This document shows positions 5,689-14,347 of a stretch of DNA of 17,809 nucleotides, in pieces. Numbering within the stretch: position 1 is the first letter of the stretch; each line of letters opens with the position of its first letter. Below the pieces are notes generated by a model. The model was not told where the DNA came from and ran no database searches. It was given only the letters and a program-made list of their open reading frames with translations. Both the position numbers and the translations under genes were made by a program. The stretch comes from JAQXGO01 sp045592445 (GTDB lineage: Bacteria; Bacillota; Clostridia; UMGS1883; UMGS1540): assembly GCA_045592445.1 (NCBI GenBank), contig JAZNUV010000012.1, positions 1 through 17,809 on the forward strand, in the 5' to 3' direction.

Positions 5689-6723
5689 TTAAAGTGCTGC
5701 TTGAAATTCGCTCCAAATCATTTCATATTTTGCGGTTACATCCTCGCCGAGATATGCATAAACTTCTGCCTTTTCCAAAACTTCTCGAGATGGATAGAAT
5801 GCTTTTGTTTCATCATCCAAAGCTTCCTTCGCCTCTATGTGCGGTGTAAAATAGCCGATTTCTTCTGTGTTTCGGAGTGCAATCTCTTTTTCACACATAA
5901 AGTTTATAAACTTCTCTGCGATTTCTTTGTTTTCACTGTTTTTGGGAATTACCATAGAGTCAAAAAATAGGTTGCTGCCGTCCGTCGGTACAGCAAAATC
6001 CAAATCCGGATTTTCAGACATGCAGTAGTAAGCATCCCCTGCATACTGAAGTGCCATCGGTGCTTCCCCTGCGATCATTTTATCCATACCATCATCATTC
6101 ACATAGCCTAAAACATTTGGCATCTGCGAAACAAGCTTTTCCTTTGCTTCGCGAAGTTCTGCCTCGTTTTCACTGTTGAAGGAATAACCAAGACTTTTTA
6201 GAGCCACACCCATAGCGTCACGCATGTCTTTTTTCATCAAAACACTGTTTTGATACTTTGCATCAAAGAGTGTATTCCAGGTAAACGTATCTTCCTGCAC
6301 CTTGGTTTTATCATACAATATGCCCAAAATACCCCACATATACGGCACGGAATACTTGTTTTCTGCGTCAAATGACAAATTCTTAAATGCACTGTCTATT
6401 TTTTCATAGTTCGGAATATTGTCAAAATTCAGCGGTGCAAGCATGTCTTCCTTGATAAGACGCTGAATCATATAATCCGACGGAATCAAAATATCGTACT
6501 TGGTTGTGCCGGTTTTCATCTTTGTATACATGATTTCATTATCCGTATATGTTTCATACTGCACACGCACGCCCGGATTTTGTTTTTCAAATTCATCAAG
6601 GACTGATTTGTCAATATATTCACCCCAATTATAAACACGGAGCACTGTTTTATCACTGCCACCACAACCTGCAAGTGCAGATACTACCAAGAGTACACTC
6701 AAAATAACCGCTAATTTTTTCAT
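5689..6723 (-). CDS. potD: Spermidine/putrescine-binding lipoprotein PotD
   Basis: Extracellular substrate-binding component, 344 aa. The N-terminus is a lipoprotein signal: two Lys, a hydrophobic core, and the lipobox LAGC with Cys20 as the lipidated residue, as expected for a Gram-positive binding protein. The mature part begins with LRVYNWGEYID, the hallmark of PotD/PotF-type proteins, and continues with DILIPSDYMIQRL, YSVPYMWGILGILYD and YAGDAYYCMSENPDLDF, parts of the two-lobed polyamine-binding fold. Whether it prefers spermidine or putrescine cannot be told by eye. Its ATG overlaps the potC stop as ATGA (6720-6723), so translation is probably coupled. Confidence 0.93.
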   Translation of the reverse strand: MKKLAVILSVLLVVSALAGCGGSDKTVLRVYNWGEYIDKSVLDEFEKQNPGVRVQYETYTDNEIMYTKMKTGTTKYDILIPSDYMIQRLIKEDMLAPLNFDNIPNYEKIDSAFKNLSFDAENKYSVPYMWGILGILYDKTKVQEDTFTWNTLFDAKYQNSVLMKKDMRDAMGVALKSLGYSFNSENEAELREAKEKLVSQMPNVLGYVNDDGMDKMIAGEAPMALQYAGDAYYCMSENPDLDFAVPTDGSNLFFDSMVIPKNSENKEIAEKFINFMCEKEIALRNTEEIGYFTPHIEAKEALDDETKAFYPSREVLEKAEVYAYLGEDVTAKYEMIWSEFQAAL

Positions 6724-7502
6724 CTTCCACTCTCCTCTGATGCTTTCTTTTTTTCTTTGAAATTTATTATGAGAAGCAGTATTAAAACTGCCCCGAACAT
6801 AATCGCTGACAAGGCATAGTTCTCGGGTTTAACACCCGTTTTTGAGGAATAAACCAATATAGAGATATTTTTAATTCCGTTCCCCGTATTAAAGAAACTG
6901 ATTACAAAATCATCAATCGACAACGTCACGGAAATCAAAAATCCGGATATAATGCCGGGCAATATATCCGGCAAAACCACCTTTTTATAAGCCTCCATTT
7001 GCGTTGCACCCAGGTCAAGTGCGGCCTCAAAAGTATTCCGATTCATCCCGTAAAGCTTTGGCATAATAGCCAGGATGACATATGGAATACAAAAGGTAAT
7101 ATGCGATAATAAAAGCGTTACAAACCCGAGTTCAAAATGAAAAAATGAGAACAGGAGCATGAGAGAAACACCTGTTACAATGTCAGAATTCATCATGGGC
7201 AGGTAAGTGAGATTCATCATACTTTTCCTGAAAAACGGACTGCTCCTATGGAGTGCTACCGCCGAAATCGTACCTAAAACGGTAGAAATCAGTGCCGCAA
7301 CTATTGCCACCAAAACGGTTGTACCGAGGGCATCCATAATATCTGCATTTTGGAAAAGCTCCCGATACCATCTTAGGGATAAGCCGCCCCATCTCCCGCG
7401 CGATTTTGCATCGTTGAAAGAAAAAACAACAAGTGTCAAAATCGGTGCATAGAGGAAGAGCAAAATAAGATAGAAATATGCTTTTTTTAATAACTTTGTC
7501 AC
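6720..7502 (-). CDS. potC: Spermidine/putrescine ABC transporter permease PotC
   Basis: Inner of the two permease subunits, 260 aa with about six membrane helices, starting YFYLILLFLYAPILTLVVFS. The cytoplasmic EAA loop that contacts PotA is clear: EAALDLGATQMEAYKKVVLP, followed by DILPGIISG. The start is GTG at 7502, overlapping the potB stop as GTGA (7499-7502), and the stop overlaps potD as ATGA, so the three genes are translationally chained. The motif WYRELFQN near residue 45 is typical for PotC. Nothing is missing. Confidence 0.93.
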   Translation of the reverse strand: MTKLLKKAYFYLILLFLYAPILTLVVFSFNDAKSRGRWGGLSLRWYRELFQNADIMDALGTTVLVAIVAALISTVLGTISAVALHRSSPFFRKSMMNLTYLPMMNSDIVTGVSLMLLFSFFHFELGFVTLLLSHITFCIPYVILAIMPKLYGMNRNTFEAALDLGATQMEAYKKVVLPDILPGIISGFLISVTLSIDDFVISFFNTGNGIKNISILVYSSKTGVKPENYALSAIMFGAVLILLLIINFKEKKKASEESGR

Positions 7503-8326
7503 GGCATCATCACCCCCGTATCATCGGAGAATCGGTTTACAATCCACATAAGCAGCACAACAACAACCATTACAATCAAGGAAATTGCTGCACCAAAGCC
7601 CCAATTCCCCGCATGTAAAAACTGTTGCTCGATAATATCACCGATTAGTGTTACTTTTCCGCTTCCCAAAAACTGGGAAATAACAAACGTGGTTACACCG
7701 GGAACGAATACCATGGTAATGCCCGATAATATTCCGGGCACACTAAGCGGCAAAATAATACGGAAAAAGCAAGTTACACTGCCGCCGCCCAAATCCCGTG
7801 CCGCCTCTATAATATTCTTCGGAATTTTACTGATTGAGTTATAAATCGGAAAAATCATATACGGCAAAAAGTTATAGACCATACCGAATACAACAGCGCC
7901 CCAATCGCCCAAAAAGACTTGTTTTGGCAGACCAATTGCCTGCAAAATGGAGTTAATTACCCCGTTACCTTCCAAAATTGTAAGCCACGCGTAGGTGCGT
8001 AAAAGAAAGTTCATCCACATCGGTGCGATTAAAAGCACAACAAGCAAAGTTTTTTTGCGAAAGGTGTTACCCGCCAAAATCATAGATACAGGGTAGCCAA
8101 CCAAAAGACAAATAACGGTGGAAAAAAGTGCAAGCACAATTGACCTCCATAAAACCTTTAAATAGTCTGGACGAAAAAATTGTGCGAAATGCATCATCGA
8201 AAAACTGCCGTTTCCATCTGTAAACCCGTAATAAATAACCAATAAAAGCGGTATTACAATTAAGAAAACCATCCATATTAAAAATGGTAGAAGCACCACA
8301 AAGTGCAACGCTTTTTTTGTTTTCAT
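7499..8326 (-). CDS. potB: Spermidine/putrescine ABC transporter permease PotB
   Basis: Membrane permease, 275 aa with about six helices, the first being FVVLLPFLIWMVFLIVIPLLL. The EAA loop is EAARDLGGGSVTCFFRIILP followed by LSVPG. The segment NFLPYMIFPIYNSISKIP just before it is conserved in PotB. ATG at 8326 has AAGGAG 6 nt upstream, and this site overlaps the stop codon of the regulator gene (gap 9 nt), so regulator and transporter are one transcription unit. It pairs with PotC to form the channel for polyamines. Confidence 0.93.
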   Translation of the reverse strand: MKTKKALHFVVLLPFLIWMVFLIVIPLLLVIYYGFTDGNGSFSMMHFAQFFRPDYLKVLWRSIVLALFSTVICLLVGYPVSMILAGNTFRKKTLLVVLLIAPMWMNFLLRTYAWLTILEGNGVINSILQAIGLPKQVFLGDWGAVVFGMVYNFLPYMIFPIYNSISKIPKNIIEAARDLGGGSVTCFFRIILPLSVPGILSGITMVFVPGVTTFVISQFLGSGKVTLIGDIIEQQFLHAGNWGFGAAISLIVMVVVVLLMWIVNRFSDDTGVMMP

Positions 8327-8335
8327 CTTTGCTCC

Positions 8336-8881
8336 TTATCCAAACGAAAATGTCGGCGGGTTTGATACCCATAAAATCTTTGCGGGTGTATTGCCTGCGT
8401 TTATGATATAATGCGGTGTTCTCGCCTGAAAGTAAAAACTTTCGCCTTTTTTTGCCTTACTTCTTACATCCCCTGTAACTATGGTGACTGTACCGCTTAA
8501 AACGTACCCGTATTCTTCCCCTGCATGCGGCATTTCCGCCTCTGTTGCCGCGCCCGCATCCAGTTCTATCATCACAGGCTCCATTTCATTTTTCTGTGCA
8601 TCTGCGACAAGCCAAAACACGCGTTTGTCTCCAAAGTCTTTAATAATTACATCTTCTTTTTTATAGACAAGCTTTTCTGACTTTTCATCATGAAAAAACT
8701 CACGAAAACTGCTGCCGAGACAGCTTAAAATATCTTCGAGCGTAGAGAGCGACGGAGAGGTAAGGTCAGCCTCAAGCTGTGAGATAAAGCCTTTTGTTAA
8801 ATCACAGCGATTAGCAAGTTCCGACTGCGTCAGATTATTCTCAAGCCGCAAATTCCTGATTTTATCTCCAATTTTGACCAT
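8336..8881 (-). CDS. XRE-family regulator with cupin domain (PuuR-like), head of pot operon
   Basis: 181 aa. Residues about 7-61 are an XRE helix-turn-helix (KIRNLRLENNLTQSELANRC, then TKGFISQLEADLTSPSLSTL). Residues about 105-172 are a cupin_2 barrel (AEMPHAGEEYGYVLSGTVTI and GESFYFQARTPHYIINAG), which in relatives senses a small ligand. Regulators of this build at the head of pot operons, and the related PuuR of enterobacteria, respond to polyamines, so a polyamine-responsive autoregulator is a good inference but not shown here. The gene is first in the operon and is followed by potB after 9 nt. Its own ribosome binding site is poor (GAAAGTG about 10 nt from ATG), which would keep regulator levels low compared with the transporter. 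A palindrome in its leader is the likely operator. Confidence 0.88.
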   Translation of the reverse strand: MVKIGDKIRNLRLENNLTQSELANRCDLTKGFISQLEADLTSPSLSTLEDILSCLGSSFREFFHDEKSEKLVYKKEDVIIKDFGDKRVFWLVADAQKNEMEPVMIELDAGAATEAEMPHAGEEYGYVLSGTVTIVTGDVRSKAKKGESFYFQARTPHYIINAGNTPAKILWVSNPPTFSFG

Positions 8882-8929
8882 AAGGGAATCACTTTCAATC
8901 CTTTATATATTTAAGAAAAATATACTTTT

Positions 8930-8948
8930 TGTTTACTTTTTGTAAACA
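8930..8948. promoter_or_regulatory. Palindromic candidate operator of the pot operon
   Basis: TGTTTAC-5-GTAAACA is a perfect 7-bp inverted repeat centred at 8939. It begins 7 nt downstream of the predicted -10 and so covers the transcription start. A dimeric XRE regulator bound here would block transcription. Inferred from position and symmetry. Confidence 0.55.
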
Positions 8949-8954
8949 TATATT

Positions 8955-8983
8955 ATTAAAGCATATTCTTTGCATTTTGTCAA
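8955..8983 (-). promoter_or_regulatory. Sigma-A-type promoter of the pot operon
   Basis: On the minus strand TTGACA (8978-8983, perfect -35) is followed after 17 nt by TTTAAT (8955-8960, 5 of 6 to the -10). The start should be near 8948, giving a leader of about 65 nt before the regulator ATG at 8881. Confidence 0.75.
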
Positions 8984-9015
8984 TAGTTTTCTCTCTTTTT
9001 GTCGAAATAAATTTT

Positions 9016-9059
9016 AAAAAAAGAACGCATTCCGATAAAATCAAAACGCGTCCTTTTTT
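9016..9059 (-). terminator. Intrinsic terminator after polC
   Basis: A 14-bp stem with some G-T pairs (9040-9053 with 9023-9036), a 3-nt loop, and seven A on the plus strand (9016-9022), i.e. U7 in the minus-strand transcript. It ends the DUF1934-to-polC transcription unit about 35 nt past the polC stop and insulates the pot promoter. A T6 run on the other side would let it act in both directions. Confidence 0.8.
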
Positions 9060-9093
9060 ATAACGAATCTTCTCAAATAAATTTTGAATGATT

Positions 9094-12000
9094 TCACATG
9101 CCAAACAGAGTTGTCTGGCTGGTTTCGGGCAGGGATGCAAGACAGCCGCTTTGCGTCATAATCTCCACAACTGCCTTATTGATACCCGTGCGTTGTACTA
9201 AATCATCCACAGACAAAAATGCACCGTCTTTTCGTGCCGCGGCAATACTGCGTGCCGCTGTAATACCAAGTCCCTGCATGCTTGTAAGCGGCGGACGAAT
9301 TTTGCCGTCTACCTCTTTAAATTTTTCCGCATCGGACTCATATAGATCTATAGGGCAGAACGAAATGCCGCGGGCATACATTTCATCGCATACTTCCAAA
9401 ATAGAAAGAACATTTTTGTCCTTTTGCGTTTTACTATCATCCTTTTCAAGCTCACGCATTTTTTCTTTCACGACTGTGTGACCTTTTGCCATAAGGTCAT
9501 AATCAAAGTCGTCCGCACGCACGCTGTAATACGCCATGTAAAATGCGAGCGGATAATGCACCTTGCAGTACGCGATACGAAATGCCATTGTAACATACGC
9601 CGCCGCGTGTGCCTTCGGGAACATGTACTTGATTTTTTTACAAGAATCAATATACCACTGGGGCACCTGATTTTCCTGCATATACTCTTCCCACTCGGGT
9701 TTTAAGCCCTTCCCCTTGCGCACTGCTTCCATAATGGTAAATGCGGTTTTCGGTTCAAGTCCTGCACTGATGAGGTATAACATAATATCATCACGCGTAC
9801 AGATACACCCTGAAAGTGTAGCCTGTCCGTTTTTAATGATCTCCTGCGCATTGCCGAGCCATACGTCCGTCCCATGTGAGAGTCCGCTAATGCGGATTAA
9901 ATCAGAAAAGTTTTTCGGTTTTGTATCCAGCAACATCTGCCGTACAAATTTTGTGCCAAACTCTGGAATTGCCAGCGTACCGACCTCACTTTTTATGTCC
10001 TCCAAAAGTCCGAGTGCCTTTTTGCCTGTAAACAGGCTCATTGTCTCCTTATCATCGAGCGGTATCGCTTTGGCATCAATCCCCGTCAAATCCTCCAGCA
10101 TACGAATTACTGTCGGATCGTCATGCCCTAATATATCGAGTTTTAAAAGGTTTTCATCAATGGAGTGATAGTCAAAATGTGTCGTTTTAATATCACTATC
10201 CGTCTTATCCGCAGGATGTTGCACAGGTGTAAATTCGTTAATATCATGATTTTTTGGCAATACAACAATACCACCCGGGTGCTGACCTGTTGTTCTTTTT
10301 ACGCCCGTACAGCCACGTGTTAAACGGTCAAGCTCCGCCTTTCGCACCACTTTGCCACGTTCCTCATAATATTTTTTAACGTAGCCATATGCAATTTTTT
10401 CTGCAGTTGTTCCAATAGTTCCGGCTTTGTACACATTATCTGCGCCGAATAAAACCTCAGTGTATTTATGTGCCGTCGCCTGATAGTCCCCCGAAAAATT
10501 AAGGTCAATATCAGGCGCCTTGTCGCCATCGAATCCCAAAAAGGTCTCAAATGGAATATCATGACCGTCCTTATAAAGCGGTGTGCCGCATTGGGGGCAT
10601 GTTTTATCGGGCAAGTCACATCCCGAACCCATCATGTTTTCTACAAATTCGCTGTATTGACAGTTTGGGCAAACATAATGCGGCGGTAGCGCATTGATTT
10701 CCGTTATATCGGATAAAAACGCCACTAAAGACGAACCGACCGACCCACGTGAGCCGACCAGATAGCCGTCCTCATTGGATTTTTTCACAAGCTTATGCGC
10801 AATCAAATACATAACAGCAAATCCGTTTGTGATAATACTGTCAAGTTCTCTATCCATACGCTTTTGCACAATTTCCGGCAAAGGCGTGCCATAAATACGT
10901 TCTGCTTTTTTTCGGCTCATCTCCATAATATCTCTGTCTGAGCCTTCGATTTCGGGCGGACATTTTTCTTTTGGTACAGGCGGAATTTCATCTATCATAT
11001 CAGCAATTTTATTTGTATTTTCCACAACGACACGCATTGCCGTTTCCTCGCCAAGATATCCGAATTCCTCCAACATTTCCTGCGTAGTACGGAAATACAA
11101 AGGTGCTTGATTGTCCGCATCGTCAAATCCTTTTCCCGCCATTAAAATTCGACGAAAAACCTCGTCCTCTTTATTCAAAAAATGTACATCGCCCGTTGCA
11201 ACAACTAATTTATTGCACCTTTCTCCAAGCGCAACAATGCGACGATTATATTCCCTTAGCTGCTCTTCGTCCTTCGCCATGCCTTTTTCAATCATAAAAC
11301 GATTGTTGCCGATTGGCTGAATTTCAAGATAATCGTAAAACGCACAGATTTTTTCCAGATTCTCCTGCTTTTCCTCTGCCAAAATCGCACGAAAAAGCTC
11401 TCCCGCCTCACAAGCCGAGCCAACTATGAGTCCATCCCTGTACCGCTCCAACAAGCTTCGTGGAATACGCGGAGTTTTATGAAAATATTCCATGTGTGAT
11501 TTTGTAATCAATGTATATAGATTAAAAAGACCTTGTCGATTTTTTGCAAGCAAAATAATATGGTACGAGGGCAATGTTTTTATGTCAAAGCCGCCCACCA
11601 TAGCACCGTCAATATCCTGTAAATCCTTAACGCCGCGCCCGGCCAGAATATCCGAAAGTGCAAACCAAATCTTCGCACACACCTCGGCATCGTTAACTGC
11701 GCGATGGTGCGACGGATTCTCAATCTTAAAATATCGTGCCATTTCGTCTAATTTATGGCGTTTTTTGCCTGTAACAATCGCGCGGCAAAGCGTAAGTGTA
11801 TCAAGAATATCCGGCTCATAGGCAATACCGAGACGTTCTGCCGCCACGCGAATAAAACTTGTATCAAAGCTTGCATTATGTGCAATAACAGGTGCAGCAC
11901 CGCAAAAATCTAAAAATGCGCGTATGGCATCTCCTTCGCAAGGCGCATCTTTCACCATATCGTCCGTAATCCCTGTAAGTTCCACAATTTTTGCAGGGAT

Positions 12001-13314
12001 TGGTTTCCCCGGATTCACAAAGGTCGAGAATGTATCGACCATCGCACCGCCGCGTATCTTCACGGCGCCGATTTCTGTAATTCGCTCCGATTTTGGGCTT
12101 AATCCCGTTGTTTCTATGTCGAAAACGACCATTTCACCGTCAAGCGGACAGCAGCGCCCTTTATAAAGAGATGCGCCCACGTCATTTACAAGGTATGCCT
12201 CTACGCCGAGAATAACCTTTGTATCCGTCTTTTTTGCCGCCTTATACGCCTCAGGGAATGCCTGTACCACACCATGGTCTGTAATTGCGATAGCGGGGTG
12301 CCCGTATCTGACTGCAGTTTCTACAATATCAGTCGCAGATGAAACACCATCCATGGCTGACATCTGCGTATGTACATGCAGTTCCACACGTTTTTTGGGT
12401 GCATGATCTGTCTTTATTTGCTTTTTTGCTTCGGCAATATCCGTAACACGAAGTACAACCTCGCCCGCAAATGAATCATAATCTGCCGTACCACGGACGC
12501 AGAGATATGCACCTTTTTTGACATATTCTGAAACCTGTGCATGTTTTTCCGCTGACAGAAAAATTTTACAGGTAATCGAATCTGTTTTATCCGTCATGGA
12601 AAATACAAGTAATTTTTTTGTCTTAACATCGCGACTCTCTGCAGAAAATACTTCACCCACAACCACACATTTTCCGCTACCTTCGCTAATTTCACGCATT
12701 TCAATCGGTTCTGTGTCAATCGGTTTTCCTAAAATAACGCCGCCTACGGGTGCAACCGACTGTTTTTCTTTTATCTCGGTAGGACGCGGCGTAATTTTAA
12801 TCGGCGGAACCTCTAAGGAGACCTTAGCAAGATTTTCCGTAAATACTACCGTAACACTCATGCTCGTGAAGGCATAAAAAAGTCTTGCGATTTCTTTATC
12901 TATAGGTTCAGCCTCCAATATTTCTCTACCGCCGTGCCTTAAACATACCTCCAGCGTGTCTTCTTTTTCCGTCCAGATGCTGTCCTCCAAAACATACTGT
13001 AAAATTGGTCTATCCGAGGAAAGTGCACCAACAATAAAATCACGAAGCAAAGACGCACGTTCCGCTTTGGGAAATGCTTTCGCAAACGTTATATCCAGTC
13101 GAATATCACGAAGTGTATAAAAAACACGAAGCGCCTTTTTAAGCGCTTCTATTTTTGCATAGGGAAGCACATCGGGCAAAAGAAGTTTTGCCCGCATGGT
13201 ACGGCTTTCAGGATTCACACGAAGAGACAAAACGCGAATATCTTCCGTTCCTTTAGGAAGCGGAACGCCGCGAAATGCATCGTCTATTCTTTTTCCGCCG
13301 CTTATGCTTTCCAC
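9094..13314 (-). CDS. polC: DNA polymerase III alpha subunit, PolC type
   Basis: Main replicative polymerase of low-GC Gram-positives, with built-in 3'-5' proofreading. I choose GTG at 13314 (1406 aa) because AAAGGA lies 9 nt upstream; a TTG at 13323 is possible but would touch that site and overlap ispG. Domains in order: N-terminal region (1-200), OB fold (about 215-300), PHP domain starting at RVELHVHTQMSAMDG (about 310), a DEDDh exonuclease inserted in the PHP domain (VFDIETTGL about 397, HNASFDTSFI, HHRAVNDAEV about 540), then the polymerase core. The core has a zinc-binding Cys set (CPNC about 882 and CPQC about 906), the active-site segment DKAPDIDLNFSGDYQ (about 930-945), and a C-terminal helix-hairpin-helix stretch. 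Length and order match the family (about 1430 aa). It is the last gene of its unit. Confidence 0.97.
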   Translation of the reverse strand: MESISGGKRIDDAFRGVPLPKGTEDIRVLSLRVNPESRTMRAKLLLPDVLPYAKIEALKKALRVFYTLRDIRLDITFAKAFPKAERASLLRDFIVGALSSDRPILQYVLEDSIWTEKEDTLEVCLRHGGREILEAEPIDKEIARLFYAFTSMSVTVVFTENLAKVSLEVPPIKITPRPTEIKEKQSVAPVGGVILGKPIDTEPIEMREISEGSGKCVVVGEVFSAESRDVKTKKLLVFSMTDKTDSITCKIFLSAEKHAQVSEYVKKGAYLCVRGTADYDSFAGEVVLRVTDIAEAKKQIKTDHAPKKRVELHVHTQMSAMDGVSSATDIVETAVRYGHPAIAITDHGVVQAFPEAYKAAKKTDTKVILGVEAYLVNDVGASLYKGRCCPLDGEMVVFDIETTGLSPKSERITEIGAVKIRGGAMVDTFSTFVNPGKPIPAKIVELTGITDDMVKDAPCEGDAIRAFLDFCGAAPVIAHNASFDTSFIRVAAERLGIAYEPDILDTLTLCRAIVTGKKRHKLDEMARYFKIENPSHHRAVNDAEVCAKIWFALSDILAGRGVKDLQDIDGAMVGGFDIKTLPSYHIILLAKNRQGLFNLYTLITKSHMEYFHKTPRIPRSLLERYRDGLIVGSACEAGELFRAILAEEKQENLEKICAFYDYLEIQPIGNNRFMIEKGMAKDEEQLREYNRRIVALGERCNKLVVATGDVHFLNKEDEVFRRILMAGKGFDDADNQAPLYFRTTQEMLEEFGYLGEETAMRVVVENTNKIADMIDEIPPVPKEKCPPEIEGSDRDIMEMSRKKAERIYGTPLPEIVQKRMDRELDSIITNGFAVMYLIAHKLVKKSNEDGYLVGSRGSVGSSLVAFLSDITEINALPPHYVCPNCQYSEFVENMMGSGCDLPDKTCPQCGTPLYKDGHDIPFETFLGFDGDKAPDIDLNFSGDYQATAHKYTEVLFGADNVYKAGTIGTTAEKIAYGYVKKYYEERGKVVRKAELDRLTRGCTGVKRTTGQHPGGIVVLPKNHDINEFTPVQHPADKTDSDIKTTHFDYHSIDENLLKLDILGHDDPTVIRMLEDLTGIDAKAIPLDDKETMSLFTGKKALGLLEDIKSEVGTLAIPEFGTKFVRQMLLDTKPKNFSDLIRISGLSHGTDVWLGNAQEIIKNGQATLSGCICTRDDIMLYLISAGLEPKTAFTIMEAVRKGKGLKPEWEEYMQENQVPQWYIDSCKKIKYMFPKAHAAAYVTMAFRIAYCKVHYPLAFYMAYYSVRADDFDYDLMAKGHTVVKEKMRELEKDDSKTQKDKNVLSILEVCDEMYARGISFCPIDLYESDAEKFKEVDGKIRPPLTSMQGLGITAARSIAAARKDGAFLSVDDLVQRTGINKAVVEIMTQSGCLASLPETSQTTLFGM

Positions 13315-13315
13315 A

Positions 13316-14347
13316 CTATACAATCCTTTCTATTTCTTCTTTCAGTGTTTCAATAATTTTATCCTGCGGGATACTGCGAACTATCTCGCCATGGCGAAAG
13401 AGTACCGCTTTCCCGTCACCGCCCGCAATCCCAACATCTGCTTCTCTTGCTTCACCCGGCCCGTTTACAGCGCAGCCCATTACCGCCACACGAATTGGTT
13501 TTTCAATCTGTTCCAAATATTTTTCCATTTCTGCTGCAATCGGCATTAAATCAATCTTGCAACGGCCGCATGTCGGGCAAGAAATAAGCGTTGCACCTTC
13601 CCGTTTTCCAAGCGCACGCAAAAGGGCAATCCCTGCGCGCACCTCTTCTGTCGGCGGTGCGGACAAGGAAACACGGATGGTATCGCCAATTCCGTCCAGA
13701 AGAAGGCTTCCAATGCCCGCAGCTGACTTTATAAGTCCTGCATATGCCGTCCCTGCCTCGGTTACACCAACATGAAGCGGGTAAGCGCATTCCTTCGCCA
13801 TCAAACGATACGCTTCTACTGTCTTTTGTACGTCAGACGCTTTAAGGCTAATTACAATATCAGAAAAACCTTCCTTTTCCAAAAGCGAAGCATGGTATTT
13901 CGCACTCTCCACCATTGCACGCGCCGAAACACCATATTTTTCCCTCATTGTCGGTTCAAGTGAGCCGCTGTTTACGCCGATACGAATCGGAATTCCCTTC
14001 TCTCCCGCCGCCTGTGCTACCGCACGCACACGGTCTGCACTTCCAATATTTCCGGGATTGATTCGAATTTTATCTGCACCACCGCGTATGCAAGAAAGCG
14101 CAATTTTATAATCAAAATGAATGTCCGCCACCAATGGCACCCGTACCTTTTCCTTAATTGCGCCAAATCCTTCCGCTGCCGCTAAATCAGGAACGGCAAG
14201 ACGTACAATATCAGCCCCTGCTTCCTCTAAAAGGCGGATTTGTTCTACCGTTTTTTCTATATCATGGGTATCGGTCGTTGTCATCGACTGCACACTAATG
14301 GGTGCACCGCCGCCGATGAGAACGCCGCCCACGTTAAGCCGCCGCAT
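13316..14347 (-). CDS. ispG: 4-hydroxy-3-methylbut-2-en-1-yl diphosphate synthase (flavodoxin), IspG/GcpE
   Basis: Iron-sulfur enzyme of the MEP isoprenoid pathway, reducing MEcPP to HMBPP. The ATG at 14347 (343 aa, starting MRRLNVGG) is chosen: GGAG lies 8 nt upstream and family members start here. The frame is open for 32 more residues upstream, but that part lies inside ctp and has no family similarity. VLIGGGAPISVQSMTTTDT opens the TIM-barrel domain. The [4Fe-4S] ligands are Cys257 and Cys260 (SCPTCG) and Cys292 (MGCAVNGPGE) with Glu299; the spacings 3, 32 and 7 equal those of the E. coli enzyme. It overlaps the ctp stop by 14 bp and polC starts one base after its TAG, so translation is closely linked. 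Confidence 0.95.
   Translation of the reverse strand: MRRLNVGGVLIGGGAPISVQSMTTTDTHDIEKTVEQIRLLEEAGADIVRLAVPDLAAAEGFGAIKEKVRVPLVADIHFDYKIALSCIRGGADKIRINPGNIGSADRVRAVAQAAGEKGIPIRIGVNSGSLEPTMREKYGVSARAMVESAKYHASLLEKEGFSDIVISLKASDVQKTVEAYRLMAKECAYPLHVGVTEAGTAYAGLIKSAAGIGSLLLDGIGDTIRVSLSAPPTEEVRAGIALLRALGKREGATLISCPTCGRCKIDLMPIAAEMEKYLEQIEKPIRVAVMGCAVNGPGEAREADVGIAGGDGKAVLFRHGEIVRSIPQDKIIETLKEEIERIV

Noticed and set aside
8067..8372. 101-codon minus-strand frame overlapping potB and the regulator
   Set aside because: Out-of-frame shadow of potB, which has clear permease motifs in its own frame.
12518..12877. 119-codon frame on the plus strand opposite polC
   Set aside because: Shadow of a long, clearly conserved gene; no start signal and low-complexity composition. 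The other plus-strand frames in 9098-13775 are rejected for the same reason.
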